64,000 nucleotides of DNA from Bacillus sp. E(2018) (GCF_005503015.1 NZ_SCOL01000003.1:124001-188000); one strand, 5' to 3'; counted from the first letter of the stretch, positions 53,639 to 62,986 are shown. Translations and numbers: made by a program. The notes: generated by a model not told the origin, from the letters alone.

Positions 53639-54742
53639 ATGTTTTCTACCATTTTGTATCTATCAATCATGTGGCTTTGTGGGTGGTTCATGCTATGGAA
53701 TATTCGCACGCTAAGTGCCAAAGGTCCTCATGAACCACATTCTGTTTCAGTTATTATTCCCGCAAGGAATGAGGAAGCAAACTTAAAAAATTTATTACCT
53801 ACATTGAGTGACCAAAGTATGAAGCTTCATGAAGTAATCGTTGTTAACGATGATTCTGAGGATCGAACAGAAGAAGTGGCTCAGGAGTTCGGTGTTACCG
53901 TTGTAAAGCCAGAACGTCTTCCAATCGGTTGGTTAGGCAAACCATGGGCATGTTGGAATGGCGCAAAACATGCAACAGGCTCCATATTGTTATTTTTGGA
54001 TGCCGATCTTGAAATAGAGAGAGACGGAATTGAACGCTTGTGTGGTGAATGGGAAAGAACCGGAGGATTGATCAGTGTCCAGCCTTTTCATCAGATGAAG
54101 AGTGCCCGAGAAAAATTATCTTCTCTATTTAATATCATCGTTATGGCCGCTATGCAATGCTTTACCCTATTTCGAAAAAAACCTGCTGGTGCGTTTGGTC
54201 CTTGCCTCATGATCGATAGAAGAACCTATACAGAGATTGGTGGGCATGAAGGGATTAGACACCAAGTTCTTGAACATATGGAAATGGGAAGAGTGGCTAT
54301 GAATCAGGGTGTAAACGTTACTTGTTTCTCAGGATACAAGGCGGTTTATTTCCGAATGTATTCAGAAAGTCTAACAGCATTATTTTTAGGATGGTGTAAA
54401 AGCTTCGCACTTGGATCAGCGAAAACGCCTCTCCTGCCCTTAGTGCTGACAGTAGCTTGGATTACAGGAGGAATAAGTTTAGCCATTCAGCTTCCTTTCT
54501 TACTCGTTCAAGATGTGAGCGAAATGGTGTTATGGGGACTCTTCTATCTGCTTTATGCGATTCAGATTAAGACCTTAATGAAGAGAATTGGAACGAATAC
54601 CATTTTTTCAGCACTGTCACACCCGTTCCACTTCTTGTTTTTTTCTGTAGTGTACATTTGGTCTTTTATTTTGAGTATGATCAAAAAAGAAGTAAAGTGG
54701 AAAGGTAGAGAAATCTCGGTTTCTGAAAAAGGAGATGCGTAA
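53639..54742 (+). CDS. crtQ: Glycosyltransferase family 2, CrtQ-like
   Basis: A 367-residue GT-A enzyme with an N-terminal membrane segment, VSVIIPARNEEANLKNLLPTL, the metal motif LFLDADLEI, the acceptor region PAGAFGPCLMIDRRTYTEIGGHEG, and two or three C-terminal membrane segments. It resembles S. aureus CrtQ, which glucosylates the carotenoid carboxylate. It is followed immediately by a CrtO-like acyltransferase, which fits the CrtQ-CrtO order of steps. ATG 53639 follows AAAGGAG; the in-frame extension to 53573 has no support. Confidence 0.85.
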   Translation: MFSTILYLSIMWLCGWFMLWNIRTLSAKGPHEPHSVSVIIPARNEEANLKNLLPTLSDQSMKLHEVIVVNDDSEDRTEEVAQEFGVTVVKPERLPIGWLGKPWACWNGAKHATGSILLFLDADLEIERDGIERLCGEWERTGGLISVQPFHQMKSAREKLSSLFNIIVMAAMQCFTLFRKKPAGAFGPCLMIDRRTYTEIGGHEGIRHQVLEHMEMGRVAMNQGVNVTCFSGYKAVYFRMYSESLTALFLGWCKSFALGSAKTPLLPLVLTVAWITGGISLAIQLPFLLVQDVSEMVLWGLFYLLYAIQIKTLMKRIGTNTIFSALSHPFHFLFFSVVYIWSFILSMIKKEVKWKGREISVSEKGDA

Positions 54743-55288
54743 ATGCTGATTGAACTTTCTCCGTTTTGGACGGTAGTGATTAATATTCTTGCCTGGCTCA
54801 TCTTTCATTTAACTGTCGCTTATATCATTCATCGAATTCCTTTTTCTAACTTTACAAAAGAGAGCAGATGGGATTCAGCTTTTGGTTGGGAAAACAGTGG
54901 AGGATGGTATGAAACAATAGGAATACGCAAATGGAAAACCATACTGCCAGATGGTGGTGATTTTTATAGGGGAGGATTCGCAAAGAAAACACTAGAAGGA
55001 GATTCCCTAGAGTATTTAGCCCGTTTTTTAGCAGAAACACGTCGTGCAGAACTAACGCATTGGCTATCTATGCCCCCAGCTCTATTGTTTTTCTTATGGA
55101 ACCCTGTTTGGATCGGCAACATCATGATTGTGTATGCCGTTCTCTTCAATCTACCCTTCATATTCATCCAGAGATACAACAGGTTCAGACTGATTCGAAT
55201 CCTGAACCTTATAAATAAGACGCTTGAACGAAAGAGGAGGAAAGTTGTTGGATATTTCGAAGGATCTTACGGAAAAGCGGAAAACTGA
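54743..55288 (+). CDS. crtO: Glycosyl-4,4'-diaponeurosporenoate acyltransferase, CrtO-like
   Basis: A 181-residue protein with an N-terminal membrane segment (about 8-30), the family motif NSGGWYETIGIRKWKTILPDGG, RAELTHWLSM, and a C-terminal hydrophobic region (about 110-140). It matches the small CrtO acyltransferase of staphyloxanthin synthesis, which places a fatty acid on the glucose. The ATG directly follows the crtQ stop, and its binding site lies within crtQ (AAAAAGGAG). It overlaps the isomerase gene by about 41 bases. Confidence 0.85.
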   Translation: MLIELSPFWTVVINILAWLIFHLTVAYIIHRIPFSNFTKESRWDSAFGWENSGGWYETIGIRKWKTILPDGGDFYRGGFAKKTLEGDSLEYLARFLAETRRAELTHWLSMPPALLFFLWNPVWIGNIMIVYAVLFNLPFIFIQRYNRFRLIRILNLINKTLERKRRKVVGYFEGSYGKAEN

Positions 55289-56291
55289 ACATATTAGAAT
55301 TAGTTTGAATGAAGATGTTGAAGGTAAAAACATTACAACGGGGCTTGAAAACTATCGCTTCGTACCTAACGCACTGCCTGAATTATCATTTGATGAAATT
55401 TCGCTCTCAACCACATTTTTAAACAAAAACATGCGTACACCCTTTTTGATCTCTTCCATGACAGGTGGAACAGAAACCGCCTATCAAATCAATCAACAAT
55501 TAGCAATGGCTGCTCAGGAAAAAGGATGGGCGATAGGACTCGGTTCAATGAGAGCTGCGGTAGAGAATGAGGATCTTGCTTATACGTTTCAGATTCGAAA
55601 GTATGCTCCTGATATTCCAATCATCGCAAACATTGGAGCGGTACAGCTCAATTATGATTTTGGGATCGATCAGTGTAGACAGGCGGTCGAGATGGCTGAA
55701 GCTGATATGCTAGTTCTGCACTTAAATACATTACAGGAAGTGTTCCAGCCAGAAGGAGATACGAACTTCTCTCAATTACTTTCTAAGATCGAAGAAATCG
55801 CAAATTCTCTTCATGTGCCTGTAGGTGTAAAAGAAGTAGGAATGGGAATCGACGAAAAAACCGCAGACCGCCTTACATCAGCGGGGATCCAATTCATCGA
55901 CGTAGCTGGTGCAGGGGGAACGTCATGGATACAAGTAGAGAGTTATCGTTCGAACGACAGCATTCGTAAAGAAGCAGCTGAGGCGTTTTTAGATTGGGGA
56001 CTGCCTACTGCTGAAAGCATACTCGCCGTGAGAAAAAACAATTTTGATATCCCGTTAATCGCAAGTGGAGGTCTTAAACACGGAGTTGATGCTGCTAAAA
56101 CTATTGCATTAGGTGCGAATCTTGCTGGTTTTGGAAGACTGCTACTGCCATCTGCTGTAGAAAATGACGTTCAAGCTCTTCTCGTACAGATGGAACGAAT
56201 TGAATTTGAGATGCGGGCGGCCATGTTTGGTATAGGTGCTGGTTGTATTGAAAAACTTGCACATTCAGACCGACTTATTAAGAAGGTATAA
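55248..56291 (+). CDS. fni: Type 2 isopentenyl-diphosphate delta-isomerase
   Basis: A 347-residue FMN-dependent IPP isomerase (type II). Visible motifs are KRKTEHIRISL, TPFLISSMTGGTETAYQIN, NIGAVQL, VGVKEVGMGI, and the phosphate-binding IASGGLKHGVDAAKTIALGA. It interconverts IPP and DMAPP and would feed carotenoid precursor synthesis. TTG 55248 lies seven bases after GAGGAGG; the longer frame starting at 55224 runs through the binding site. It is the third gene of the crtQ-crtO unit. Confidence 0.9.
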   Translation: MDISKDLTEKRKTEHIRISLNEDVEGKNITTGLENYRFVPNALPELSFDEISLSTTFLNKNMRTPFLISSMTGGTETAYQINQQLAMAAQEKGWAIGLGSMRAAVENEDLAYTFQIRKYAPDIPIIANIGAVQLNYDFGIDQCRQAVEMAEADMLVLHLNTLQEVFQPEGDTNFSQLLSKIEEIANSLHVPVGVKEVGMGIDEKTADRLTSAGIQFIDVAGAGGTSWIQVESYRSNDSIRKEAAEAFLDWGLPTAESILAVRKNNFDIPLIASGGLKHGVDAAKTIALGANLAGFGRLLLPSAVENDVQALLVQMERIEFEMRAAMFGIGAGCIEKLAHSDRLIKKV

Positions 56292-56326
56292 AAAAAGCGC
56301 TCCTGTTAGCCAGGAACGCTTTTTGT
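56290..56326. terminator. Bidirectional terminator between fni and putP
   Basis: AAAAAGCG and TCCTG pair with CAGGA and CGCTTTTT. It lies between two convergent genes with A and T runs on either side. Confidence 0.8.
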
Positions 56327-56331
56327 TTACA

Positions 56332-57807
56332 TTATTTTAGTTCATCAAGTGTCTCTTCCATATCATCAAATTGGTTTTGAACCTTTTTAGATGGATTTTT
56401 CGTTAATGCACTCACAATAAGAATGGCAATTAAGCTTAAGAAGAATCCAGGAATCATTTCATACACTTGTTCTTTTAAGTTCGGGAACTGTACCCATGTA
56501 AGTACTGTAACAGCACCAACAATGATACCTGCAAGAGCTCCCCACTTCGTCATCTTCTTCCAGAATAGACTCAATAGAATAAGTGGTCCGAACGCTGAAC
56601 CAAATCCTGCCCATGCGTAACCAACAAGGCTAAGAATGGTATCACTAGGATTCAACGACAATAATACAGCAATTACGGCTACAACAAGTACCGCAATACG
56701 GCCGATCATTACGAGTTCCTTCTGAGATGCATCCTTCTTCAAGAATTGCTTATAAAAGTCTTCAGTTACAGAAGAGGATGTTACTAACAACTGAGAAGAA
56801 ATCGTACTCATGATTGCAGCTAGAATGGCTGCTAATAAGAAACCAGTAATTAGCGGGTGGAACAACAGGTTCGCAAATTCGATAAATACAGTTTCAGGGT
56901 CGGCAAGTTCTCTGCCTTCTCTAGCAAACCAAGCTACACCAATGAATCCTGTGAGAGATGCCCCGATCAGAGAGATGATCATCCAGCTCATACCGATTCT
57001 ACGTGCAGTTTTAATATCTTTTACAGATGTGATTGCCATAAAACGAACAATGATATGTGGTTGTCCAAAGTAACCTAATCCCCAAGCTAAAAATGAAATC
57101 AGACCAAGAGTGGTCAGTCCTTTTGTGGCTTGAAGAAGGGATGGGTCAACCCCGCGTACTGTATCAATAAGAGTTTGCGTGTCACCAATATCAGTAAACG
57201 CAACGATCGGTACTAAAACCAACGCAACAAACATAATACAGCCTTGAACAAAATCCGTCCAACTTACTGCAAGGAATCCACCAAATAGTGTATAAGCTAC
57301 AACTACCCCAACCGTAATCAGCATACCAGTTAGATAAGTTGTACCGAATGCACTTTCAAACAGCTTACCGCCAGATACAAGTCCAGCAGATGCGTAAAGT
57401 GTGAAGAAGACAATAATTACAAGTCCAGAAACAATACGTAGAATTTTTTGTGTATCGTTAAAACGATTTTCTAAGTAATCTGGAATGGTAATGGAATCAT
57501 CTGCAACTTCTGTGTACGTACGAAGACGAGGTGCTACAAGGATGTAGTTTAGATAAGCACCGATAGCAAGTCCTACAGAGATCCAAATAGAGCTGATCCC
57601 GTCCGTGAACATCGCACCTGGAATACCCATCATCATCCAACCACTCATGTCTGATGCTCCAGCTGAAAGTGCAGTAACTGCAGGACCTAATCCTCTTCCA
57701 CCCAACATGTAGTCATTTAGATCAGATGTTTTTTTGTAAGCCCAGTATCCGATATAAAGCATACCGGCCATGTAAATAACTAAAGAAATAATAACTCCTG
57801 TTTGCAT
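56332..57807 (-). CDS. putP: Sodium/proline symporter PutP
   Basis: A 491-residue SSS-family transporter with about thirteen membrane segments. The PutP hallmark near the N-terminus is GPAVTALSAGASDMSGWMMMG, followed by IPDYLENRF. It imports proline with Na+ for nutrition or osmoprotection; the B. subtilis relatives are PutP and OpuE. ATG 57807 is ten bases from AAAAGGAGAG, and the longer upstream frame adds a polar, non-homologous N-terminus. An apparent promoter about 300 bases upstream gives it a long leader. Confidence 0.9.
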   Translation of the reverse strand: MQTGVIISLVIYMAGMLYIGYWAYKKTSDLNDYMLGGRGLGPAVTALSAGASDMSGWMMMGIPGAMFTDGISSIWISVGLAIGAYLNYILVAPRLRTYTEVADDSITIPDYLENRFNDTQKILRIVSGLVIIVFFTLYASAGLVSGGKLFESAFGTTYLTGMLITVGVVVAYTLFGGFLAVSWTDFVQGCIMFVALVLVPIVAFTDIGDTQTLIDTVRGVDPSLLQATKGLTTLGLISFLAWGLGYFGQPHIIVRFMAITSVKDIKTARRIGMSWMIISLIGASLTGFIGVAWFAREGRELADPETVFIEFANLLFHPLITGFLLAAILAAIMSTISSQLLVTSSSVTEDFYKQFLKKDASQKELVMIGRIAVLVVAVIAVLLSLNPSDTILSLVGYAWAGFGSAFGPLILLSLFWKKMTKWGALAGIIVGAVTVLTWVQFPNLKEQVYEMIPGFFLSLIAILIVSALTKNPSKKVQNQFDDMEETLDELK

Positions 57808-58145
57808 GTAAAAATTTCTCTCCTTTTCTTTTTTCATGAAATGGGTCATGTTAGTTTGCTCAACGGATGACTTGTTTATGAAAAAGTTGGCAGGTTGTTT
57901 CTTAGAGCTTTTTATTTGCAAAAAGAGCTTGCGAGGAATAGCAGAAAAAAACTTGAAGTCAAAAGCGCGGTCGATAAACGCATTAAAAAACTTGCTGGAT
58001 TAAAATGAACCAGCATCAACTACAAGAAAAAAGCAAAGCCGATGTGTGAATTGAAAATAGGCGGCATCCGTTTTGAGAAAAAAACGTGCCCACTTCTTTT
58101 CAGAACATGGTTAACACTATAACAAAAATTCCAAAAAGAATGCAA
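57808..58145 (-). promoter_or_regulatory. Promoter and ~300-nt leader of putP
   Basis: On the minus strand TTGCAT (58140-58145) and TATAGT (58116-58121) are 18 bases apart, predicting a start near 58109. Within the leader, TGCTGG (58010-58015 on the minus strand) pairs with CCAGCA (57993-57998) and is followed by AG and six T, a terminator-like hairpin ahead of the gene. No gene is seen in the stretch. Attenuation is possible. Confidence 0.4.
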
Positions 58146-58219
58146 ATCATAACCGAAAGATGCTATTCTGACAGGGTTAAGCTACAATAGAATGCAAAGA
58201 CATTAGCCTAAGGAATGAT

Positions 58220-60133
58220 ATGGTTTTGAGTATTTTATTAGTTGAAAATCTATATAAAACATATGGTGAAAAAACGCTGTTTGACTATATTACTTTTTCA
58301 ATCAGCGATAAGCAAAGAATCGGACTCATCGGACCGAATGGAACAGGTAAGTCCTCATTATTAAAAGCAATAGCCGGGTTCGAACCAGCTGAACGAGGAA
58401 CGCTATCTCATGCGAATACATTTCAAATCGAATATGTGGCGCAAGAACCTGAACTAGATGAGGAATTATCCGTTCTAGATCAAATTTATTACGGAGATTC
58501 TCTCATCATGAGAACGATGCGTGAATATGAACAAGCCTTACTCGATCTGGAATCGGATCCGTCCAACGAAAAGAAGCTGAAGCGTTTGATGAACAGCCAG
58601 CAAAAGATGGATGAAAATGAGGCATGGGAAGCAAACACCATCGCAAAAACGGTGCTCACAAAGCTTGGTCTTCGTGACTTTTCTCGTCAAGTGAAGCATT
58701 TAAGCGGTGGGCAAAAGAAGCGTGTGGCGATCGCAAAAGCACTCATTCAACCTGCAGATCTACTGATTTTGGACGAGCCTACAAACCATCTTGATAATGA
58801 GACGGTCGAATGGCTAGAAACGTTCTTAGGAAACTATAAAGGCGCCTTATTAATGGTTACCCATGACCGGTATTTCCTAAACCGCATAACGAACAATATA
58901 TTTGAGCTCGATAATGGAAAACTTTATGTATACGAGGGAAATTACGAAACGTACTTGGAGAAAAAGGCCGAACGTGAAGAAATCGCCCTTCAGAATGAAG
59001 ATAAGCGTCAAAACACTCTTCGCCGCGAGTTAGCTTGGTTGCGACGTGGTGCAAAAGCGCGAACTACAAAACAGAAAGCTAGAATTCAACGCGTGGAAAG
59101 TTTGCAAGAAGAAACAGGACCTTCGGCAAAGGGATTTGTTGAGTTTGCGATCGGATCACAAAGACTTGGGAAAAAAGTGATTGAAGTTGAAGATTTGAGT
59201 AAAAGTTTAGATGGAAAAGAGCTGGTTAAAAATCTTGATTACTTGATTGTTCCTGGTGAACGACTCGGAATCATCGGGCCAAATGGAAGCGGAAAGACGA
59301 CTTTACTAAATATGTTAGCCGGCAGAATGAAACCAGATGCCGGTTCTGTTGAAGTAGGGGAAACGGTTAAGATCGGCTATTATACTCAAGATCATGAAGA
59401 GCTCGACGGCAACTTGCGCGTAGTCGATTATATTAAGGAAACGGCACAAGTCATCACAACGGTAGATGGTCAGACGATTACAGCTGAACAGATGCTTGAA
59501 CGTTTTCTGTTTCCTCGCTATATGCAATATACGTATATTCGTAAGTTGTCAGGTGGAGAGAAACGCCGCTTGTACATGCTAAAAGTTTTGATGGAAGAGC
59601 CGAACGTTTTGTTTTTGGATGAGCCAACAAACGACCTTGACATTCAAACTTTAGGAATTCTCGAAGAGTATCTGGAGAACTTCCCTGGCGTAGTGTTGAC
59701 AGTTTCCCATGATCGCTACTTTTTAGACCGGGTTGTCGATCATCTTCTTGCATTCGAAGGGAATGCAACAGTTGTAAGGTTTCAAGGCAGTTACTCGGAC
59801 TACATGGACGAGAAGAAAGAGCGTGATGAAATGGCTGCTGCGGTGAAGAAAGAAGCCTCTGAAAAACCGACGGAAACAGTTGGACAGCATCGTAAAGAAA
59901 AGAAGAAAAAGCTGTCGTACAAAGATCAGCAAGATTGGGATACGATTGAAGAAAGAATCATGAATCTAGAAGAGAAAAAAGAGCAGATTGAATCTGAGAT
60001 CGTAGCTGCTGGCAGCGATTTTGGGAAGATCAGCGAGCTTATGGCTGAGCAGAAGAAAGTGGAGAGCGAGCTTGAATCCGCAATGGAGAGATGGGAAGAG
60101 CTTTCTCTGTTAGTGGAAGATTTGGATAGTTGA
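58220..60133 (+). CDS. yfmR: ABC-F family ribosome factor, YfmR-like
   Basis: A 637-residue soluble protein with two ATPase cassettes and no membrane segments. Domain 1 has GPNGTGKSSL, LSGGQKKRVAIAKAL and LLILDEPTNHLD. Domain 2 has GPNGSGKTTL, LSGGEKRRLYMLKVL and VLFLDEPTNDLD. The charged linker (about 245-320) is the ribosome-contacting P-site-tRNA-interaction motif, and the C-terminal 100 residues form a coiled coil. LLVENLYKTYGEKTLFDYITF closely resembles B. subtilis YfmR, which helps ribosomes stalled at proline-rich stretches alongside EF-P. Confidence 0.85.
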   Translation: MVLSILLVENLYKTYGEKTLFDYITFSISDKQRIGLIGPNGTGKSSLLKAIAGFEPAERGTLSHANTFQIEYVAQEPELDEELSVLDQIYYGDSLIMRTMREYEQALLDLESDPSNEKKLKRLMNSQQKMDENEAWEANTIAKTVLTKLGLRDFSRQVKHLSGGQKKRVAIAKALIQPADLLILDEPTNHLDNETVEWLETFLGNYKGALLMVTHDRYFLNRITNNIFELDNGKLYVYEGNYETYLEKKAEREEIALQNEDKRQNTLRRELAWLRRGAKARTTKQKARIQRVESLQEETGPSAKGFVEFAIGSQRLGKKVIEVEDLSKSLDGKELVKNLDYLIVPGERLGIIGPNGSGKTTLLNMLAGRMKPDAGSVEVGETVKIGYYTQDHEELDGNLRVVDYIKETAQVITTVDGQTITAEQMLERFLFPRYMQYTYIRKLSGGEKRRLYMLKVLMEEPNVLFLDEPTNDLDIQTLGILEEYLENFPGVVLTVSHDRYFLDRVVDHLLAFEGNATVVRFQGSYSDYMDEKKERDEMAAAVKKEASEKPTETVGQHRKEKKKKLSYKDQQDWDTIEERIMNLEEKKEQIESEIVAAGSDFGKISELMAEQKKVESELESAMERWEELSLLVEDLDS

Positions 60134-60141
60134 TTGTGTGG

Positions 60142-60174
60142 GCACCTCTTGCTGTTAGCAGGGGGTGTTTTTTT
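60142..60174 (+). terminator. Rho-independent terminator of yfmR
   Basis: CACCTCTTGCT pairs imperfectly with AGCAGGGGGTG and is followed by a T run. Confidence 0.75.
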
Positions 60175-60208
60175 GTAGGAAGGGGCGGTTGGCGTTATTT
60201 GTCGAAAA

Positions 60209-60319
60209 GCCTATAAATGATTTTGATGGCCTATAAAATTACTTGAAGGACCATAAAATTTTTTGAAGGCCCATAACTTGAAATTTAAGGCCTATAAAAC
60301 CTAATTTAGGGCCTATAAA
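60209..60319. repeat. Array of six ~20-bp periodic CTATAAA/CCATAAA units
   Basis: CTATAAA occurs at 60211, 60231, 60292 and 60313, CCATAAA at 60251 and CCATAAC at 60271, giving spacings of 20, 20, 20, 21 and 21 bases. Most are preceded by GG or GC, while the remaining ten or so bases of each unit vary. The core and period match the array at 18431-18499. No open reading frame covers it. Confidence 0.75.
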
Positions 60320-60400
60320 AATTTCTATTACTAAAAAAGGATTCTACACCATAGTTAGCGAATCAACTGTTCATGTCCAAGTAAAAGAGGCAGTGATAAA

Positions 60401-61377
60401 TTGATTAAAAAAAGTAGAACCAAACCGCTAAAATTATTAAAAATTGAAGTGTTATTAGAAAGAATTCTCCCAAATCATACTCAAAAGCAACTGATTGAGA
60501 ACAATTATAGAAAATACATGGCAGGTTTTAGAGGAGAACTAACACTAGATTATTTCCTTTCAGAATTAACACAGGATGATTACCACATTTTCCACGATTT
60601 GCGAATCCCCAGATCCGATAACAATCAACTTTATTTCCAACTAGACGCATTAATTCTCCACCCAAGATTTTGTATCATAATTGAAGTTAAGAATTTAATA
60701 GGAAATTTGTATTTTGATCATCAATATGATCAGATTGTGCGTACTAGAGAAGGGATAGATGAAACCTTCCCAGACCCTGTAAATCAAGTCGAAATACAAA
60801 AGAAACATCTTTCTAACTGGCTGATTAACACAAATTCCCCCTAGTACCCATTCATACCCTAGTTGTAATCACGAATCAAAAATCCTACATTCGAATTTCG
60901 CCAAAGTACGGAAAAAACGCACAAAAAATAATAAGAGGTAGGACATTATCTAACAAAATCAAAGAAATTGAGAAGTTGGAAGCTGAAGTTATTCTTCATA
61001 AGAAAGATATAAAAAAGATTTCTTCTCTGCTTTTAAAAGTACATACTCCGCTTAATCCTGATATTCTAAAATTGTTCAATATTCATCGTGCTGAAATTTT
61101 AACAGGCGCTTTTTGTCCAAATTGTACTCAGGTCGCACTAATGAGAATAAAACGAAACTGGTTATGTACAAGCTGTTCCAAAACTTTTATTCATGCTCAT
61201 AAAAAAGCAATCCTAGATTACGCACTATTATTTAGTCCAGTAGTCAAAAATAAAGATCTACGCACGTTTCTCCACATGGAATCACAATCATCACTAAAAA
61301 AACTCCTATATAGTATGAAACTTAAACCCAACGGCTCAAGAAAAGCCGCAACCTATACCATCCCGTTACCAAAATAA
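60401..61377 (+). pseudogene. NERD domain protein with a frameshift
   Basis: The first 147 codons from TTG 60401 carry a NERD nuclease-related domain (FRGELTLDYFLSEL, QLDALILHPRFCIIIEVKNLIG, the DxxxEVK-type core) and end at a stop at 60842. The +1 frame then continues without a break (TLVVITNQKSYIRISPKYGK) into a C-terminal part with a zinc ribbon (CPNCTQVALMRIKRNWLCTSC) ending at 61377. One missing C in the CCCCC run at 60837-60841 would explain the split. The intact protein would have about 325 residues. NERD proteins are thought to act on DNA, but the function here is unknown. It may be a real mutation or a sequencing error. Confidence 0.75.
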
Positions 61378-61383
61378 ACTCTC

Positions 61384-61413
61384 AAAAAAATACCCCCATC
61401 CTAAGATGAGGGC
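61384..61413 (-). terminator. Terminator of yfmM (minus strand)
   Basis: On the minus strand CCCTCATC pairs with GGATGGGGG around a short loop and is followed by ATTTTTTT, 17 bases beyond the yfmM stop. Confidence 0.75.
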
Positions 61414-61429
61414 TAGCATACAAATTTAA

Positions 61430-62986
61430 TTAAAACACCTTTGTCGTCCAGCTTTCACAGTTCCAGACGTCATTTGCCACTTCTTTATAAAATTCAGGTT
61501 CATGGGAGATCAACAGCACACTGCCTTTGAAAGCCTTCAGTGCACGCATTAACTCGTCTTTCGCTTCTACGTCTAAATGGTTTGTCGGCTCATCGAGGAC
61601 AAGAACATTGTTTTCGTGATTGATAAGTTTACAAAGACGAACCTTTGCCTTTTCTCCACCACTAAGCACTTCAACTTTACTCTCGATATGTTTAGTAGTT
61701 AGACCACACTTCGCGAGAGCTGCACGAACTTCATGATGTGAGAAACCAGGGAACTCGCTCCATATTTCGTCGATACATGTATTGTAGTTCGCAGACTTTA
61801 CTTCTTGCTCGAAGTAACCGATCTCTAGGTTTTCACCACGCTCAACGGAACCTGAAACAGGCGTGATCTCACCAAGGATGCTTTTTAGCAACGTGGTTTT
61901 ACCGATACCGTTCGCACCGACTAGAGCAATTTTTTGGCCGCGTTCCATACGCAGGTTCAGCGGTTTAGAAAGTGGCTCGTCATAACCGATAACAAGGTCT
62001 TTTGTTTCAAAGATCAGTTTGCTTGGTGTGCGTGCTTCTTTAAAGTTGAACTCTGGTTTTGGTTTTTCTTTAGCGAGTTCAATAACATCCATTTTATCGA
62101 GTTTCTTTTGTCGAGACATGGCCATGTTTCGAGTTGAAACACGTGCTTTATTACGTGCAACGAAATCCTTCAATCCGGCAATCTCTTGCTGTTGACGCTT
62201 AAATGCTGCTTCCAACTGAGATTTTTTCATCTCGTGAACAGATTTGAAGTGATCGTAATCTCCTACATAACGGTTCAACTCTTGATTTTCCATGTGATAG
62301 ATCAAGTTGATTACGCTATTTAAGAACGGAATATCATGCGAGATTAAGATGAACGCATTTTCGTATTCCTGCAAATAACGCTTCAGCCACTCGATATGCT
62401 GCTCATCGAGATAGTTTGTCGGCTCATCCAGCAATAGAATCTCTGGCTTTTCTAATAGAAGCTTTGCAAGCAATACTTTCGTACGCTGTCCACCACTTAA
62501 ATCATGTACATCACGGTCTAGGCCGATATCATCAAGACCAAGTCCACGCGCGATTTCTTCAACTTTAGCATCGATTACGTAGAAGTCGTTGTTCGTTAAC
62601 GTATCTTGAATCACACCAACGTCTTCAAGCATCTTTTCAAGTTCTTCAGGTGTCGCTTCACCCATTTTTTCGTACATGCTGTTCATTTCGTTTTCCATGT
62701 CGAGCAAGTATTGAAATGCACTTTTCAATACATCGCGAATAGACATGCCTTTTTGAAGTACCGTGTGCTGATCTAAATATCCGACACGAACTTTTTTTGC
62801 CCACTCTACTTTACCTTCATCAGGCTTTAATTTGCCTGTAATGATATTCATAAACGTTGATTTACCTTCACCGTTCGCACCGATCAATCCGATGTGCTCA
62901 CCTTTAAGCAGGCGGAAGGAAACATCATTAAATATGGCACGATCGCCGAAACCATGGCTTAAGCCTTGCACCGTTAAAATACTCAT
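61430..62986 (-). CDS. yfmM: ABC-F family ATPase, YfmM-like
   Basis: A 518-residue protein, the same length as B. subtilis YfmM, which it closely resembles from MSILTVQGLSHGFGDRAIFN to NCESWTTKV. It has two cassettes: GANGEGKSTF, LSGGQRTKVLLAKLL, LLLLDEPTNYLD; then GANGIGKTTL, LSGGEKAKVRLCKLI, VLVLDEPTNHLD. The linker between them is rich in Lys and Gln. ABC-F proteins of this type act on translating ribosomes rather than in transport. The specific role of YfmM is not established. It has a clean minus-strand terminator. Confidence 0.9.
   Translation of the reverse strand: MSILTVQGLSHGFGDRAIFNDVSFRLLKGEHIGLIGANGEGKSTFMNIITGKLKPDEGKVEWAKKVRVGYLDQHTVLQKGMSIRDVLKSAFQYLLDMENEMNSMYEKMGEATPEELEKMLEDVGVIQDTLTNNDFYVIDAKVEEIARGLGLDDIGLDRDVHDLSGGQRTKVLLAKLLLEKPEILLLDEPTNYLDEQHIEWLKRYLQEYENAFILISHDIPFLNSVINLIYHMENQELNRYVGDYDHFKSVHEMKKSQLEAAFKRQQQEIAGLKDFVARNKARVSTRNMAMSRQKKLDKMDVIELAKEKPKPEFNFKEARTPSKLIFETKDLVIGYDEPLSKPLNLRMERGQKIALVGANGIGKTTLLKSILGEITPVSGSVERGENLEIGYFEQEVKSANYNTCIDEIWSEFPGFSHHEVRAALAKCGLTTKHIESKVEVLSGGEKAKVRLCKLINHENNVLVLDEPTNHLDVEAKDELMRALKAFKGSVLLISHEPEFYKEVANDVWNCESWTTKVF

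Noticed and set aside
57808..57921. Longer N-terminus for PutP
   Set aside because: The added residues are polar and unlike the family, whereas ATG 57807 has an AAAAGGAGAG site and gives the standard first membrane segment.
58041..58121. 26-codon plus-strand frame in the putP-yfmR gap
   Set aside because: It has no ribosome binding site and overlaps the predicted putP promoter on the other strand.
60209..60319. Possible CRISPR array
   Set aside because: The conserved core is only 6-7 bases with 20-bp period and no constant long repeat with unique spacers, and no cas genes are present.
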